Shown here in pieces: positions 8,665-18,121 of a DNA stretch of 64,000 nucleotides (the stretch's first letter is position 1; each line of letters starts with the position of its first letter). Below the pieces are notes generated by a model. It was given only the letters and a program-made list of their open reading frames with translations. It searched no databases and was not told where the DNA came from. The stretch covers positions 62,001-126,000 of the forward strand of contig CAYZIS010000002.1 of the NCBI GenBank assembly GCA_964478545.1. The letters run 5' to 3'. Made by a program: the position numbers and the translations under genes. The DNA is from DQWO01 sp964478545 (GTDB lineage: Bacteria; Desulfobacterota; Anaeroferrophillalia; Anaeroferrophillales; Anaeroferrophillaceae).

Positions 8665-9870
8665 TTACAGCTCCTTTCCGTCTTTTTTCCTGTTGGTTAC
8701 CACATGATCCAGAATGACTTCAGCAACCTGTTCCTTGGACATTTGGGGGAAATCATGGATTGTTCCATTACGATCAATGATTTTGATGATATTGGTGTCA
8801 CAGCAGAATCCTGCACCACAGGTGGTGACATCATTAGCAACAATCATATCCAGGTTTTTGCGGCTCATCTTTCCCCGGGCATTGTCAATAAGATCATCGG
8901 TTTCGGCGGCAAAACCCACCAGGAAGCGGTTGCCTTTAATTTTTCCGAGGCCGGCAAGAATGTCAGGATTTGCTTCCAGGTCCAGGTAGTGACCGCCCAG
9001 ACGCTTAATCTTTTTTTCGCTTTTTTCAGCCGGCCGGAAATCGGCTACAGCAGCGGCCATGATAACAATGGTCGTATCATCCAGGTTTTCATGGATGATA
9101 CGTTCCATCTCCAGGGCGGTGGTGCAGTGGATTGTCGGCAGGCCACAGGGGACTGGCAGACAGCTGGGACCGGAAATTAAAATGACCTCAGCCCCCCGGC
9201 GACGGGCGACCATGGCCAGGTTATAGCCCATTTTCCCTGATGAACGATTGGTAATGCAGCGGACCGGATCGATGGCTTCTTCGGTGGGGCCGGCGGTGAT
9301 CAATATCTTTTCACCGGCCAGGTCATTGGGGCAGAGCAGAGTCTTGATATCTTCCATTATTTCATCCACATCAGCTAGTTTTCCCCGACCGGTGGTGCCA
9401 CAGGCCAGTTCCCCTTCCGCCGGTTCCATAAAGTTATAACCCATGGATTTCAGCCGGGAGATATTTCCCTGTACCACTGGGCTGGCCCACATGTTGGTGT
9501 TCATCGCCGGCGCAAAAAGTACAGGTACCCGGGTAGCCATGACCAGGGTGGTGAGGAAATCATCAGCAATACCATTGGCAATCTTGCCAATAATGTTGGC
9601 GGTAGCGGGGGCGATCACCAGCAAGTCGGCTTGCTCCGCCAAGGCGACATGACCAATTTTTGATGAGGAAAACAAGGTGAATATCTCTGTGGTTACCGGA
9701 TTTCCGGAGAGGGTCTGGAACGTGAGAGGACCAACAAAATTTTGGGCGTTTTTGGTCATGATGATGTGGACATTAGTTCCTTCCTTGCTCAGCTCCCGGA
9801 GTAACAACACTGATTTGTAAGCGGCTATACCCCCGGTGACCCCCAATAAGACTTCTTTACCTTTCAGCAT
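8665..9870 (-). CDS. coaBC: CoaBC, bifunctional coenzyme A biosynthesis enzyme
   Basis: This 401-residue fusion makes 4'-phosphopantetheine from 4'-phosphopantothenate and cysteine in two steps. The N-terminal flavin-dependent decarboxylase half (CoaC, about 1-180) shows GVTGGIAAYKS, the PATANIIGK segment and the PAMNTNMW substrate clamp. The C-terminal ligase half (CoaB) has ITAGPTEEAIDPVRCITN and the SSGKMGYNLA element typical of CTP-dependent ligases. Length is standard. The uracil-DNA glycosylase gene follows 5 bp later, its ribosome site lying in the coaBC 3' end, so the two form an operon. Confidence 0.95.
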   Translation of the reverse strand: MLKGKEVLLGVTGGIAAYKSVLLLRELSKEGTNVHIIMTKNAQNFVGPLTFQTLSGNPVTTEIFTLFSSSKIGHVALAEQADLLVIAPATANIIGKIANGIADDFLTTLVMATRVPVLFAPAMNTNMWASPVVQGNISRLKSMGYNFMEPAEGELACGTTGRGKLADVDEIMEDIKTLLCPNDLAGEKILITAGPTEEAIDPVRCITNRSSGKMGYNLAMVARRRGAEVILISGPSCLPVPCGLPTIHCTTALEMERIIHENLDDTTIVIMAAAVADFRPAEKSEKKIKRLGGHYLDLEANPDILAGLGKIKGNRFLVGFAAETDDLIDNARGKMSRKNLDMIVANDVTTCGAGFCCDTNIIKIIDRNGTIHDFPQMSKEQVAEVILDHVVTNRKKDGKEL

Positions 9871-9911
9871 GTTTTGTATCCTGAAAATTATTTATAGGTT
9901 ATTACTTAACT

Positions 9912-10179
9912 CTCAACTTTCTGACTTGCGTTACCAGCATATATTATCAGGATGTTCGGGCTTGGTTCATAGCCGTGTCTGCCGACAGGCAGGCGGGTTT
10001 GGCCGCCGAACGAATCACCACGATGGTGATTCGCGGCGAACACCTCGGAGCTGCACACGATGTGCGGCGAGAATGAGCGAGAGCCATGCCGGAACATCCT
10101 TGGAATGAAATTTTTCTCAGCTGTGTCCGTCCAGCCTGCCGGCAGGTTGGGCTGCTTTTTCATAACTCAGAAAGTTGAG
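9912..10179. repeat. repeat family R1, copy 1 (long form with perfect terminal inverted repeats)
   Basis: The element is bounded by CTCAACTTTCTGA at 9912-9924 and its perfect reverse complement at 10167-10179. Its interior contains a CAGCCTGCCGGCAGG palindrome and the marker string GAACCAAGCCCGAACATCC (on the minus strand), and it lies between coaBC and the peptide permease genes. Related copies are at 33387-33480, 40902-41022, 48799-48892 and 51793-51940. It encodes no protein, so it resembles a MITE or a large REP-type element. Confidence 0.85.
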
Positions 10180-10249
10180 TTTATTCAAAATAGCGTTTTA
10201 TATATGTTGGATTATACATGACCAGAGATCAGCATTTCTGTCAAGTTTT

Positions 10250-11113
10250 TTATTTCTTCAGGTAATTGCGTGGATCCAGGGCATCGCGAATTCCTTCTCC
10301 CAGGAGATTGTAGCCCAGGACCGTTATCAGAATGGCCATTCCCGGGAACAGGGAGAGCCACCAGGCATATTCCAGGTTGTCTTTGCCGGCGGTGAGCATG
10401 TTGCCCCAGCTGGGAGTCGGCGGCTGGACGCCGATGCCGAGAAAACTTAAGGCGGATTCAGTCAGGATGGCGCCGGCAACCCCCAGGGTGGCTGAAACCA
10501 GGACCGGGGTCATGGCATTGGGGATGATATGCCGGGTAATAATCCTTATATCGCTGGCCCCCTGGCTTCGGGCTGCCTGGATAAACTCCCGCTCCCTGAT
10601 GGTGAGAATCTCCGCCCTGATCAGTCGGGCGACACCCATCCAGCTGGTGAAGCCGATAACCGCCATGATATTCCAGATACTTGGTTCCAGGACGGCAATG
10701 ACGGTCAAAATGAGAAAAAATGAGGGGAAACAGAGCATTAAGTCAACGGCTCTCATGATCAGCATATCAACGATGCCACCGTAGTAGCCTGAGACAGTGC
10801 CCAGGATTGTCCCAATCAAGGTGGCGATGCCCACCGCCACAAAACCAACCTTGAGGGAAATGCGGGCGCCCCAGATCATTCGACTGAGAATATCACGTCC
10901 CAGTTGGTCGGTGCCCAGTAAATGGCTGCTTCCAGGGGGTATCAGGATGTTTCTCAGGTCAATGGCATTAGGATCGTAGGGGGCAATGACCGGAGCGAGG
11001 ATGGAGACGGCAAAGAGTAAGGTGACTACCAGCAGACCGGCAACTGCCAATTTATTGTGCAGTAGACGTTGATTAAAGGTTGGAGAACGTTTGGTGCTGT
11101 TTTTATCAGTCAT
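10250..11113 (-). CDS. peptide ABC transporter permease, DppC/OppC type
   Basis: This is the second inner-membrane subunit of a peptide/nickel-type ABC importer. It has about six transmembrane segments, the N-terminal OppC-like segment (VAGLLVVTLLFAVSILAP), and the permease signature around EFIQAARSQGASDIRII, which contacts the ATPase. I prefer the ATG at 11113 (MTDKNSTKRSP), overlapping the dppB-like stop by 8 bp, over the ATG at 11149. The gene is third in a minus-strand operon after the binding protein and first permease. No ATPase genes follow; the next element is a repeat. Confidence 0.92.
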   Translation of the reverse strand: MTDKNSTKRSPTFNQRLLHNKLAVAGLLVVTLLFAVSILAPVIAPYDPNAIDLRNILIPPGSSHLLGTDQLGRDILSRMIWGARISLKVGFVAVGIATLIGTILGTVSGYYGGIVDMLIMRAVDLMLCFPSFFLILTVIAVLEPSIWNIMAVIGFTSWMGVARLIRAEILTIREREFIQAARSQGASDIRIITRHIIPNAMTPVLVSATLGVAGAILTESALSFLGIGVQPPTPSWGNMLTAGKDNLEYAWWLSLFPGMAILITVLGYNLLGEGIRDALDPRNYLKK

Positions 11114-12086
11114 TATTTCCCACCCGGATACGTGGATCAACCAGTGCATAGGATATATCAGCCAGCAGGTTGCCCACCAACGTCAGTGAGGCGCCGATCA
11201 GCAAGGTCCCCATGATCAGGGGGTAGTCGCGGGCCATAACGGCACCGTAAAACATCTGCCCCATACCTGGAATGGCGAAAATGGTTTCAAAAATAACACT
11301 GCCGCCGATCAGGCCCGGCAGGGAAAAACCGAGGATGGTAATAATCGGCATCAGGGCATTGCGCAGGGCATGTTTGCCGATGACCCTGATTTCTTTCAAG
11401 CCCTTGGCCCTGGCAGTAGTGATATAATCCTGGCGAATGACTTCCAACATATTGCTGCGCATGTAGCGGGAAAGTCCAGCCAGGCCTCCGAAGGCTGAAA
11501 CCAGCACCGGCAGCAGGAGATGACGGGCCCGGTCACCGAGAATGAGCCAGAAGCCGGCATAGGTGACCTGGGATGATTCTAATCCGGAGATGGGCAGCCA
11601 GCCCAGGTGGACGCCGAAGAGAATCATCAGCAGTAGGGCCAGCCAGAAAGTGGGAGTGGCAAAGCCGATGAAGACAAAAATGGTCAGGACTCGATCCATG
11701 AGAGAATTCTGGTGGACGGCAGAATAGATGCCGATGGGAATGGCAACAATAATAATCAGCAGCAATGAAAGTGCGTTGATAGTTAGGGTAATGGGGATGC
11801 GTTCGCGGATTTTATCCCATACCAGTCGGTTATCCTGGGCGAAAGAATATCCCAGGTCCAGGCGGACTACTCGTTTCAGCCAGTTGACGTAGCGGACAGG
11901 CAGTGGCTGATTGAGGCCGTAATGGCTGCGCAATCGTTCCCGCACCTCGGCGGTGGCCTTGGGATTGAGGTTGGTGAGCACATCGATGGGTTCACCCGGT
12001 GCCAGGTTCATCACCAAAAAAGAAATCATGGTGATGCCCAAAAGCATCGGGATCATCAGGGCGAATCTTTTGCCGATAAAAGTCAT
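11106..12086 (-). CDS. peptide ABC transporter permease, DppB/OppB type
   Basis: This is the first permease subunit. It shows the classic OppB start (FIGKRFALMIPMLLGITMISF), an ERLRSHYGLNQPLPVRYVNW periplasmic segment that follows the first membrane span, and the EAA-like loop (QDYITTARAKGLKEIRVIGK). About six membrane spans are visible and the length of about 326 residues is normal. Two adjacent ATGs (12089 and 12086) are possible. It lies 15-18 bp after the binding-protein gene and overlaps the next permease gene. Confidence 0.93.
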   Translation of the reverse strand: MTFIGKRFALMIPMLLGITMISFLVMNLAPGEPIDVLTNLNPKATAEVRERLRSHYGLNQPLPVRYVNWLKRVVRLDLGYSFAQDNRLVWDKIRERIPITLTINALSLLLIIIVAIPIGIYSAVHQNSLMDRVLTIFVFIGFATPTFWLALLLMILFGVHLGWLPISGLESSQVTYAGFWLILGDRARHLLLPVLVSAFGGLAGLSRYMRSNMLEVIRQDYITTARAKGLKEIRVIGKHALRNALMPIITILGFSLPGLIGGSVIFETIFAIPGMGQMFYGAVMARDYPLIMGTLLIGASLTLVGNLLADISYALVDPRIRVGNND

Positions 12087-12103
12087 CATGAGGAAAACCG
12101 TAG

Positions 12104-13768
12104 TTATTGGCTATACTTCTGCAGGGTCTGGGGGACATACCACTTGATGAAATTGTAGGAAATACCGGCTGGTGCCGGCTTGATGCCATGAAAACGGGCG
12201 GCGATAATCGGTAGGGATTCCGGCACGTACAGGAAAGTATAAGGTTGTTCTTCGGCCAGGATTTCCTGGAAACGGTCATAATATTTTTGGCGTTCTTCCC
12301 GCTCGAAAGTGTGGCGACCCTTTTCCAGCAACCGGTCAACCTCCAGGTTTTTATAGCTGATGAAGTTCAGCTCCTTGGGACCGGTTTTTGAGGAATGCCA
12401 GATGTCATACATGTCCGGATCCTGACCAGTGGTCCAACCGAGAATAACCGCCTCGAACTTTCTTTTGTCAATAAATTCATTGATGAAGGCTGACCATTCA
12501 ATGATTCTAATTTTCATCTTGATGCCGATTTCCTCCAGGCGGCGCTGGATAATCACCGCTGTCTGGGTCCGTAGGGTGTTGCCCTGATTGGTCATGACCG
12601 TAAAGATAAAGGGGTGGCCATCCCTATCCAGCAGGCCATCACCGTCACGGTCCTGCCAGCCGACTTCCCGCAGCAGCTGTTTTGCTTTTTCGGGGTTGTA
12701 GGAGTATTTTTTGTTTGGTTGGTGGTAAAACCAGGTGTCCGGTTTGTAGGGGCCGGTGGCGACGCGGCCGTAGCCTAGCAGGATGCCGTCAATAAGTTCC
12801 TGTTTGTTGATGGCAAAGCTTAATGCCTGACGCACCCGTCGGTCCTGAAACAGAGGGTTTTTAAGGTTGTAACCCAAGTAGGTGTAAGAAAATGATAAGT
12901 AATTGTATTTATTGAATTTACCCTTGAATTTTTTGCCGGCTGTCTGACGATTATATTGGATCGGGGTCAGACCCATCCAATCAAGGTTGCCGGCTTTTAG
13001 TTCCAGAAACATGGTGGCTGAATCGGGAATGATCCGGTAGCGGTAGCGATTGATATAAGGTTGGCCTTCAAAATAATCAGGGTTAGCGGCCAGCTCAATT
13101 TTTTCACCGCCCTTCCACTGGCTGAATATATAAGGACCTGTTCCTATTGGATGTCGTGACAAGGAACTTTTAGTGATATCCTGGCTTTCCAGCAGGTGTT
13201 TGGGCAGGATAGACAGTCCCCAGCTGGCCAGAGCCGGGGCGAAAGGTTTTTCATACACCACCTGGAAGGTGTAGGGATCGAGAACTTTTGCTTCTTTGAC
13301 CTGCTCAAAATCACCGGCGTAGGCAGTGGGGGTTTTGGGATCAATAATCAGCCGATAGGTAAACATGACATCATCGGCAGTGAACGGGACGCCATCGTGC
13401 CATTTCACTCCATGACGCAGGTGAAAGGTGATGGTCAGGCCATCATTGGATATTTCCCACGATTTTGCCAGTTCCCCTTCCATCTTGAGGTTTTTATCAT
13501 AGCGTACCAGACCATTATACACCAGCCCGGCCACTTGGTGGGAAGGGGCGTCCGAGGCCAGCAGCGGAATCAGGTTGCTGGCATCACCGATGGAACCCAC
13601 CACGATGGTATCGCCATGGGCCGGCAGCAGTTGCTCAAGAGAATTTTGTTCAGATTCTCCTTTTTTACCGGCCTTCTGACTATCATCGTGGGCCGGTGAC
13701 TGTCCGCAGGCGACTAGTATCAGGGAAAGGATAAACAGTAATAAAATGGAAGCAGTTTTTTTAGACAT
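12104..13768 (-). CDS. peptide-binding lipoprotein of an ABC transporter (SBP family 5)
   Basis: This extracytoplasmic substrate-binding protein starts at the ATG at 13768, giving the lipoprotein signal LILVAC with Cys21. The longer frame from 13840 would bury that signal. The family 5 hallmarks are present: SWEISNDGLTITFHLRHGVKWHDGVPFTADDV and an RRVRQALSFAINKQELIDG block. Such proteins capture oligopeptides, dipeptides or other ligands and deliver them to the permeases. It leads the three-gene operon. The ligand cannot be told from the sequence. Confidence 0.93.
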   Translation of the reverse strand: MSKKTASILLLFILSLILVACGQSPAHDDSQKAGKKGESEQNSLEQLLPAHGDTIVVGSIGDASNLIPLLASDAPSHQVAGLVYNGLVRYDKNLKMEGELAKSWEISNDGLTITFHLRHGVKWHDGVPFTADDVMFTYRLIIDPKTPTAYAGDFEQVKEAKVLDPYTFQVVYEKPFAPALASWGLSILPKHLLESQDITKSSLSRHPIGTGPYIFSQWKGGEKIELAANPDYFEGQPYINRYRYRIIPDSATMFLELKAGNLDWMGLTPIQYNRQTAGKKFKGKFNKYNYLSFSYTYLGYNLKNPLFQDRRVRQALSFAINKQELIDGILLGYGRVATGPYKPDTWFYHQPNKKYSYNPEKAKQLLREVGWQDRDGDGLLDRDGHPFIFTVMTNQGNTLRTQTAVIIQRRLEEIGIKMKIRIIEWSAFINEFIDKRKFEAVILGWTTGQDPDMYDIWHSSKTGPKELNFISYKNLEVDRLLEKGRHTFEREERQKYYDRFQEILAEEQPYTFLYVPESLPIIAARFHGIKPAPAGISYNFIKWYVPQTLQKYSQ

Positions 13769-13954
13769 GAGGTACTTTTGACCAGGCTGTATAAAACATG
13801 GTGGACTCAAAATGTTTCGGCTAATTGCAATAGTAAGCATCGCTTTCCGGATGCAGACAATTAGTAGCCTAATCCAGCGTTCAAGACAAGGGAAATGTGA
13901 TGGATATCTCTTTGCTCTCTTGATTATTTAGCTGGTTTCAATTATATAAACAGT

Positions 13955-15553
13955 ATGGATTATCAAAGCCTGATTCCTTTTCTGGCGCCACCGATGGTGG
14001 GGGCGGTAATCGGTTATTTTACCAATTACCTGGCTATCCGGATGTTGTTTCGGCCCCTGGAGCAGAAAAGGGTATTTGGCATTCCTGTTCCCCTGACTCC
14101 CGGGATTATCCCCGCCAAACGTAAAGAAGTGGCTACCAACATTGGACGCATGATTGGGGATCATCTGCTGACCCGTGATGTCATTGTTTCCCGCCTCAAG
14201 CGCCGTGATTTTCAGGATGTCCTCTACCTGGCAATAGCCAGGCGTTTTCAGGCGATTTTTGAACGGGATATGGGTCCCCTTAACTCACTTCTTCCGGCAG
14301 AATTTCATCAAGATGTGGAACAGCTGGTGGATCGCAGTCGGCATTATCTCTACGGCTTGGTAGGACAGTTGGTGGAAGATGAGGCTCTTGATACGCTGGT
14401 AGCTGACTTCTTGCAGCATGTGGGGCAGCAGGCCTGTACTGCCAACCTGTCATCGGTGGTGACGGTGGAGTCCTATGCATCTTTTCGCTTGCAACTGCGC
14501 GATATTTTAGGTTCATGGCTGCAGTCATCAGCGTTGCAAGTCCGGCTAACACGGGAGTTTGATCATGTTTTTTCCCGCCTGCTTGCCTCGTCAAAACCTC
14601 TTGCCCAAGTTGTCCCTGCCGATCTGCGGGATCTGTTGATCAGCCAGTTGCAGCAGGAATTACCCGGTCTGATGGATTCTTTGAGCCGGTTGCTTTATGA
14701 TCCCAATATCCGTCGCCAGATCAAGGAGCGAATCCACCAAACCATTGACAGCTATGTGAGTAAAATGGGTTTCTGGAAAAAATTCCTAGCCAGTTGGGCT
14801 CTGCAGGAGGAGGTTTTGGCCCGTAAAATTGATGAGTTGGTGGATGCTGCCGGTGAAGACGTGGCTGCCGCATTGCAGAAACCTGAGGTGCAGAATAAGG
14901 TGATGGGGTTGATAACCGAGAGGCTGGACAGGTTTTTACAAATTCCGGTTAATGAGCTGGCCAAGAAAGTGTCCTACCAGAAGCTTGCTGGTATACGTGA
15001 TTATATCAAGGGCAAACTGCTACTCCTGTTAGTCCGTCAGGAAACTGCTGATCGCTGTTTTTCCCTGTTTGAGCAGGTCTTGATGAGTATTAATAATATC
15101 CCTTTTTCCCGGCTGGCGGCGGCCATAGGTCTCGGCGGTTTACCGGATGCGATAATTGAACAGGCCAGGAATAAATTGCTGATGGTGATGCGGTCCAAAC
15201 AGATGAAAAGGCAATTTACCAACCAGTTACATGCAATGCTCAGCCGTTATTTCTATGAAGTACCTGTAGGCCGGATATCACTGAAAGTTCCTTACGAGTT
15301 GTTGGAGCGGGGGATTGTTTTTACCCATCGGAAAGCCATCAATCTCATGGAAACCGAACTGCCTCACCTGACGGCCTCTATTAATATCCCGGTAATGGTT
15401 GAAGAACGGATTAATAAGTTGCCGGTTTTGCAGGTTGAGGCTTTGCTGATGGATATTATGAAGGAGCATTTTACTTATATCAATATTTTCGGTGGGGTGT
15501 TGGGGGCCCTGATCGGCGGTTTTCAGGTACTGTTTATGTATTATTTTTATTGA
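13955..15553 (+). CDS. DUF445 family membrane protein
   Basis: The 532-residue product begins with a membrane segment (PFLAPPMVGAVIGYFTNYLAIRMLF), followed by the family's RPLE...PLTPGIIPAKR block, a long mainly helical region, and a final membrane segment (GVLGALIGGFQVLFMYYFY). This two-ended anchoring with a large soluble middle matches the YheB/DUF445 family, whose biochemical role is not established. The longest open frame begins with an ATG at 13955. No strong ribosome site is visible. It is a single gene, divergent from the peptide transporter and convergent with the sucrose-phosphate synthase gene. Confidence 0.85.
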   Translation: MDYQSLIPFLAPPMVGAVIGYFTNYLAIRMLFRPLEQKRVFGIPVPLTPGIIPAKRKEVATNIGRMIGDHLLTRDVIVSRLKRRDFQDVLYLAIARRFQAIFERDMGPLNSLLPAEFHQDVEQLVDRSRHYLYGLVGQLVEDEALDTLVADFLQHVGQQACTANLSSVVTVESYASFRLQLRDILGSWLQSSALQVRLTREFDHVFSRLLASSKPLAQVVPADLRDLLISQLQQELPGLMDSLSRLLYDPNIRRQIKERIHQTIDSYVSKMGFWKKFLASWALQEEVLARKIDELVDAAGEDVAAALQKPEVQNKVMGLITERLDRFLQIPVNELAKKVSYQKLAGIRDYIKGKLLLLLVRQETADRCFSLFEQVLMSINNIPFSRLAAAIGLGGLPDAIIEQARNKLLMVMRSKQMKRQFTNQLHAMLSRYFYEVPVGRISLKVPYELLERGIVFTHRKAINLMETELPHLTASINIPVMVEERINKLPVLQVEALLMDIMKEHFTYINIFGGVLGALIGGFQVLFMYYFY

Positions 15554-15733
15554 ACTTGAGCTTGCGGGACCGGAACCTGACAGGTTGACTTTTTTATGGT
15601 TTTCGTCGGATTTTTTTCCGCAGTGATTCCAGCTAAGTATCCAGGACCTTTGGCTTGGAGCAGTAAGAAAATGAGAAGCTTCAGTGATGAATTTTTGAAG
15701 AAATTTTCGCTTTGAGGGAGATTTAAAACTCTT

Positions 15734-15752
15734 AATCAGGACGATCCTGATT
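15734..15752. terminator. hairpin at the end of the sucrose-phosphate synthase gene
   Basis: AATCAGGA and TCCTGATT form a perfect 8-bp stem with a 3-nt loop that overlaps the minus-strand stop codon. Only a weak T-rich run follows in the minus direction, so the terminator is plausible rather than strong. Confidence 0.45.
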
Positions 15753-17962
15753 TACATGGGGGGGGGGAGAAATCCGTAATAGATCAAACCGTCAATGATT
15801 CCGGCAGCATACTTCTTGCTGCTGAAATAGACGCGCGGCCTTCCCCGTAAGATTTCAAGCTCCTCACTGTGATTGCCGACCACCAGACCGTTGTTTTTGC
15901 CGCGGAGCATGTCTTCGTCATTCCCTGAATCGCCGGCAACCATGACCCTGCGTGATGGAAATTCATACTTGTATTTCAGGTATTTTATGGCCCTACCTTT
16001 GGATGCCCGGTACGGAAGAATATCGAGATACTGGTGGTGGGAGTAAATCACCTGGCACCATAACTTCTCCTCCCGCAGTTTCCGGTGGACTTCGGTGAGG
16101 TATTCAGGGTTGTCCGACATAATATAACTGATTTTATGGCTCCGTTGTCCTTCCGCCTCCTGGGAGGAAAGGAACTCCAGACTCTCAAGCGCGGCTTTCA
16201 CCTGCTCCGGTTTCCATTTGTGAGATATATGGCGCTGCCACCCCTTGTCCATTCTTAAATCCGGACCGTAATAAATTTCAGTACCCACGGAACAGATAAG
16301 AATATCGGGCATAGGGATATTGTATTCCGTCATCGATTCAATAGTCAGTTCAAGGCTCCTCCCGGTGGCCACTCCCCAGGCTAAATTCTTCCGGTAGCTT
16401 TCCAGCAGTTCGATCAGTCGGGCCATGCTCTCGTTATCACCAACCAGCGTATTATCAATATCGGTAATCATCAACTGGTTTAAACCTGTCAGCCGTTTGC
16501 CGAAAGACGGTCTTTGGACCGACGTCTTGACCTCTTTTTCCACAATCTCCCGGTCCGGCTGAAGTTCCGGAAACACCGCCCGGAGATATTCCATGTATTG
16601 CCGGCAATGGGTTTCCCAGGAATAATAATTATGAATACCGGTAATGCCGTTGTTGGAAAAAAAGTTCCACTGGTGCTCATCAACTAAAATTGATTTGATT
16701 GCTTTTCCTATCTCCGCTGGATAACGTGCGTCAACAAGAATGCCGTTGTTGCAGTTATTGACGATATCAACGGGGCCACCATCATTAGTTGCGACAATAG
16801 GCAAACCGCAGGCAGAGGCTTCAATCAGGGTCAGGCCGAAAGGTTCGACAAGGGCTGGATTGACAAAGACCCCTCCGCTTTCGGCACACAACCTGTACAG
16901 CTCGGGAACCTCGGTGGCAAAATCATGTTTTTTGGGAATGGCGAGTTTGCCATACAGGTCGAATTTATCCATTTGCAGGAGCATATCCGTCAAGACATCC
17001 CGTTCGTTTTCTTCCTTTGCCGAAATGTTATGCCTGATGCCGGCGAATACGGCAAGATTGGTGATTGCCTGCAGTTCTAGGTCTGTCCCGTATGCCTCAA
17101 TCAGACCGGTTATGTTTTTTCGGTAATCAGGACGGCAAAGAGCCAGAATAAACGGCTTGTTCGGGTGTCCCCAGAACCGTTGTAATTCTTTGAGCAGCGT
17201 TACTCTTGTCTGTTTGACCTCCTCATCGAAATGCTCGGAATCAAGTTGAAAGTTGTAATAGGGATAAAAGACATCGAGGTCTATTCCCGGAGGGATGACC
17301 GTATATTGTCCTTTTTTGAAATTTTCATACAGACCGTACTGCCGGTCAATTTCCTGCTGGGTTGAAGTTATGATCAATCCGGAGTTTTTAATGATCTCCT
17401 CTTCGACATGAATTCGCGCATCCAGGTGGTAGTGTCTGTTAATTTTCTCCGGGGACATCCCGTCATCAAGCAGCTTATTTTTTTTATTGCGGCCCAGGGA
17501 ATGACCGGTAAAGACAAAAGGCACGTCAAAGGCCTTTGCCAGCTCCATGGCAACGTAGCCGGCATCGGCATAATGTCCGTGGAAAAGATCAGGGATGCCC
17601 TGCTGCCTTAAAAACTTTATTGTCTTGTCAATAAACTCCTCAAGATGAGGCCACAACAATTCTTTGCGTATGTATTTACGCCCACCGCATTGAACGCGGA
17701 CAATACGCGCCTTATCGGAAATCGGTTCAAATTCAGTGCTGTAATCGGGAGAAACCGTTTTATCCTCGATCAACCTGGTGACGAGGTCCACCCTTGCGAC
17801 GTCGTCTCTCTCGGCAAGGCTCCTGGCAAGTTCAAGAACGTATTTGACCTGTCCGCCGGTATCGGCATTACGTCCCAGTTCAGGAGCCGTTCCGCGGATA
17901 AGCCCGTGCACGCTGAACAACTGAATATATAGCCCACGGTGATCATTTTGCATTTTATTCAA
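15752..17962 (-). CDS. sucrose-phosphate synthase with fused HAD phosphatase domain
   Basis: This 736-residue protein joins two steps of sucrose synthesis. The N-terminal GT-B glycosyltransferase (about 1-470) has the sucrose-enzyme signature GRNADTGGQVKYVLELA and the donor-binding block ALVEPFGLTLIEASACGLP; it would make sucrose 6-phosphate from UDP-glucose and fructose 6-phosphate. The C-terminal HAD domain (from about 490) has DIDNTLVGD, VATGRSLE and GDSGNDEDML, the motifs of sucrose-phosphate phosphatase, all intact. A run of ten G/C bases lies just before the stop. It is divergent from the fructokinase/sucrose synthase pair. Codons end in C more often than in neighbouring genes, which may point to transfer. 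Confidence 0.93.
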   Translation of the reverse strand: MNKMQNDHRGLYIQLFSVHGLIRGTAPELGRNADTGGQVKYVLELARSLAERDDVARVDLVTRLIEDKTVSPDYSTEFEPISDKARIVRVQCGGRKYIRKELLWPHLEEFIDKTIKFLRQQGIPDLFHGHYADAGYVAMELAKAFDVPFVFTGHSLGRNKKNKLLDDGMSPEKINRHYHLDARIHVEEEIIKNSGLIITSTQQEIDRQYGLYENFKKGQYTVIPPGIDLDVFYPYYNFQLDSEHFDEEVKQTRVTLLKELQRFWGHPNKPFILALCRPDYRKNITGLIEAYGTDLELQAITNLAVFAGIRHNISAKEENERDVLTDMLLQMDKFDLYGKLAIPKKHDFATEVPELYRLCAESGGVFVNPALVEPFGLTLIEASACGLPIVATNDGGPVDIVNNCNNGILVDARYPAEIGKAIKSILVDEHQWNFFSNNGITGIHNYYSWETHCRQYMEYLRAVFPELQPDREIVEKEVKTSVQRPSFGKRLTGLNQLMITDIDNTLVGDNESMARLIELLESYRKNLAWGVATGRSLELTIESMTEYNIPMPDILICSVGTEIYYGPDLRMDKGWQRHISHKWKPEQVKAALESLEFLSSQEAEGQRSHKISYIMSDNPEYLTEVHRKLREEKLWCQVIYSHHQYLDILPYRASKGRAIKYLKYKYEFPSRRVMVAGDSGNDEDMLRGKNNGLVVGNHSEELEILRGRPRVYFSSKKYAAGIIDGLIYYGFLPPPM

Positions 17963-18121
17963 CCAGGTGGAAAAAAAAGTACCAAAGCCACGGGGACAAT
18001 GTTATAACTACCGACATTATCGTCATGCCGCTAAAAATCGAACTGCCGTTGAAGCCATTTCGCCGGGACGTCAATAAAAAAAATGAAAATGCCTTACGTA
18101 ATCTTAGGATAACAGAATAGT
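17963..18121. promoter_or_regulatory. divergent control region of the sucrose cluster
   Basis: This 159-bp gap separates the minus-strand sucrose-phosphate synthase from the plus-strand fructokinase and must contain both promoters. It is AT-rich near the fructokinase side and contains the palindrome TTACGTAA. I cannot assign specific -10/-35 boxes with confidence. Confidence 0.4.
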
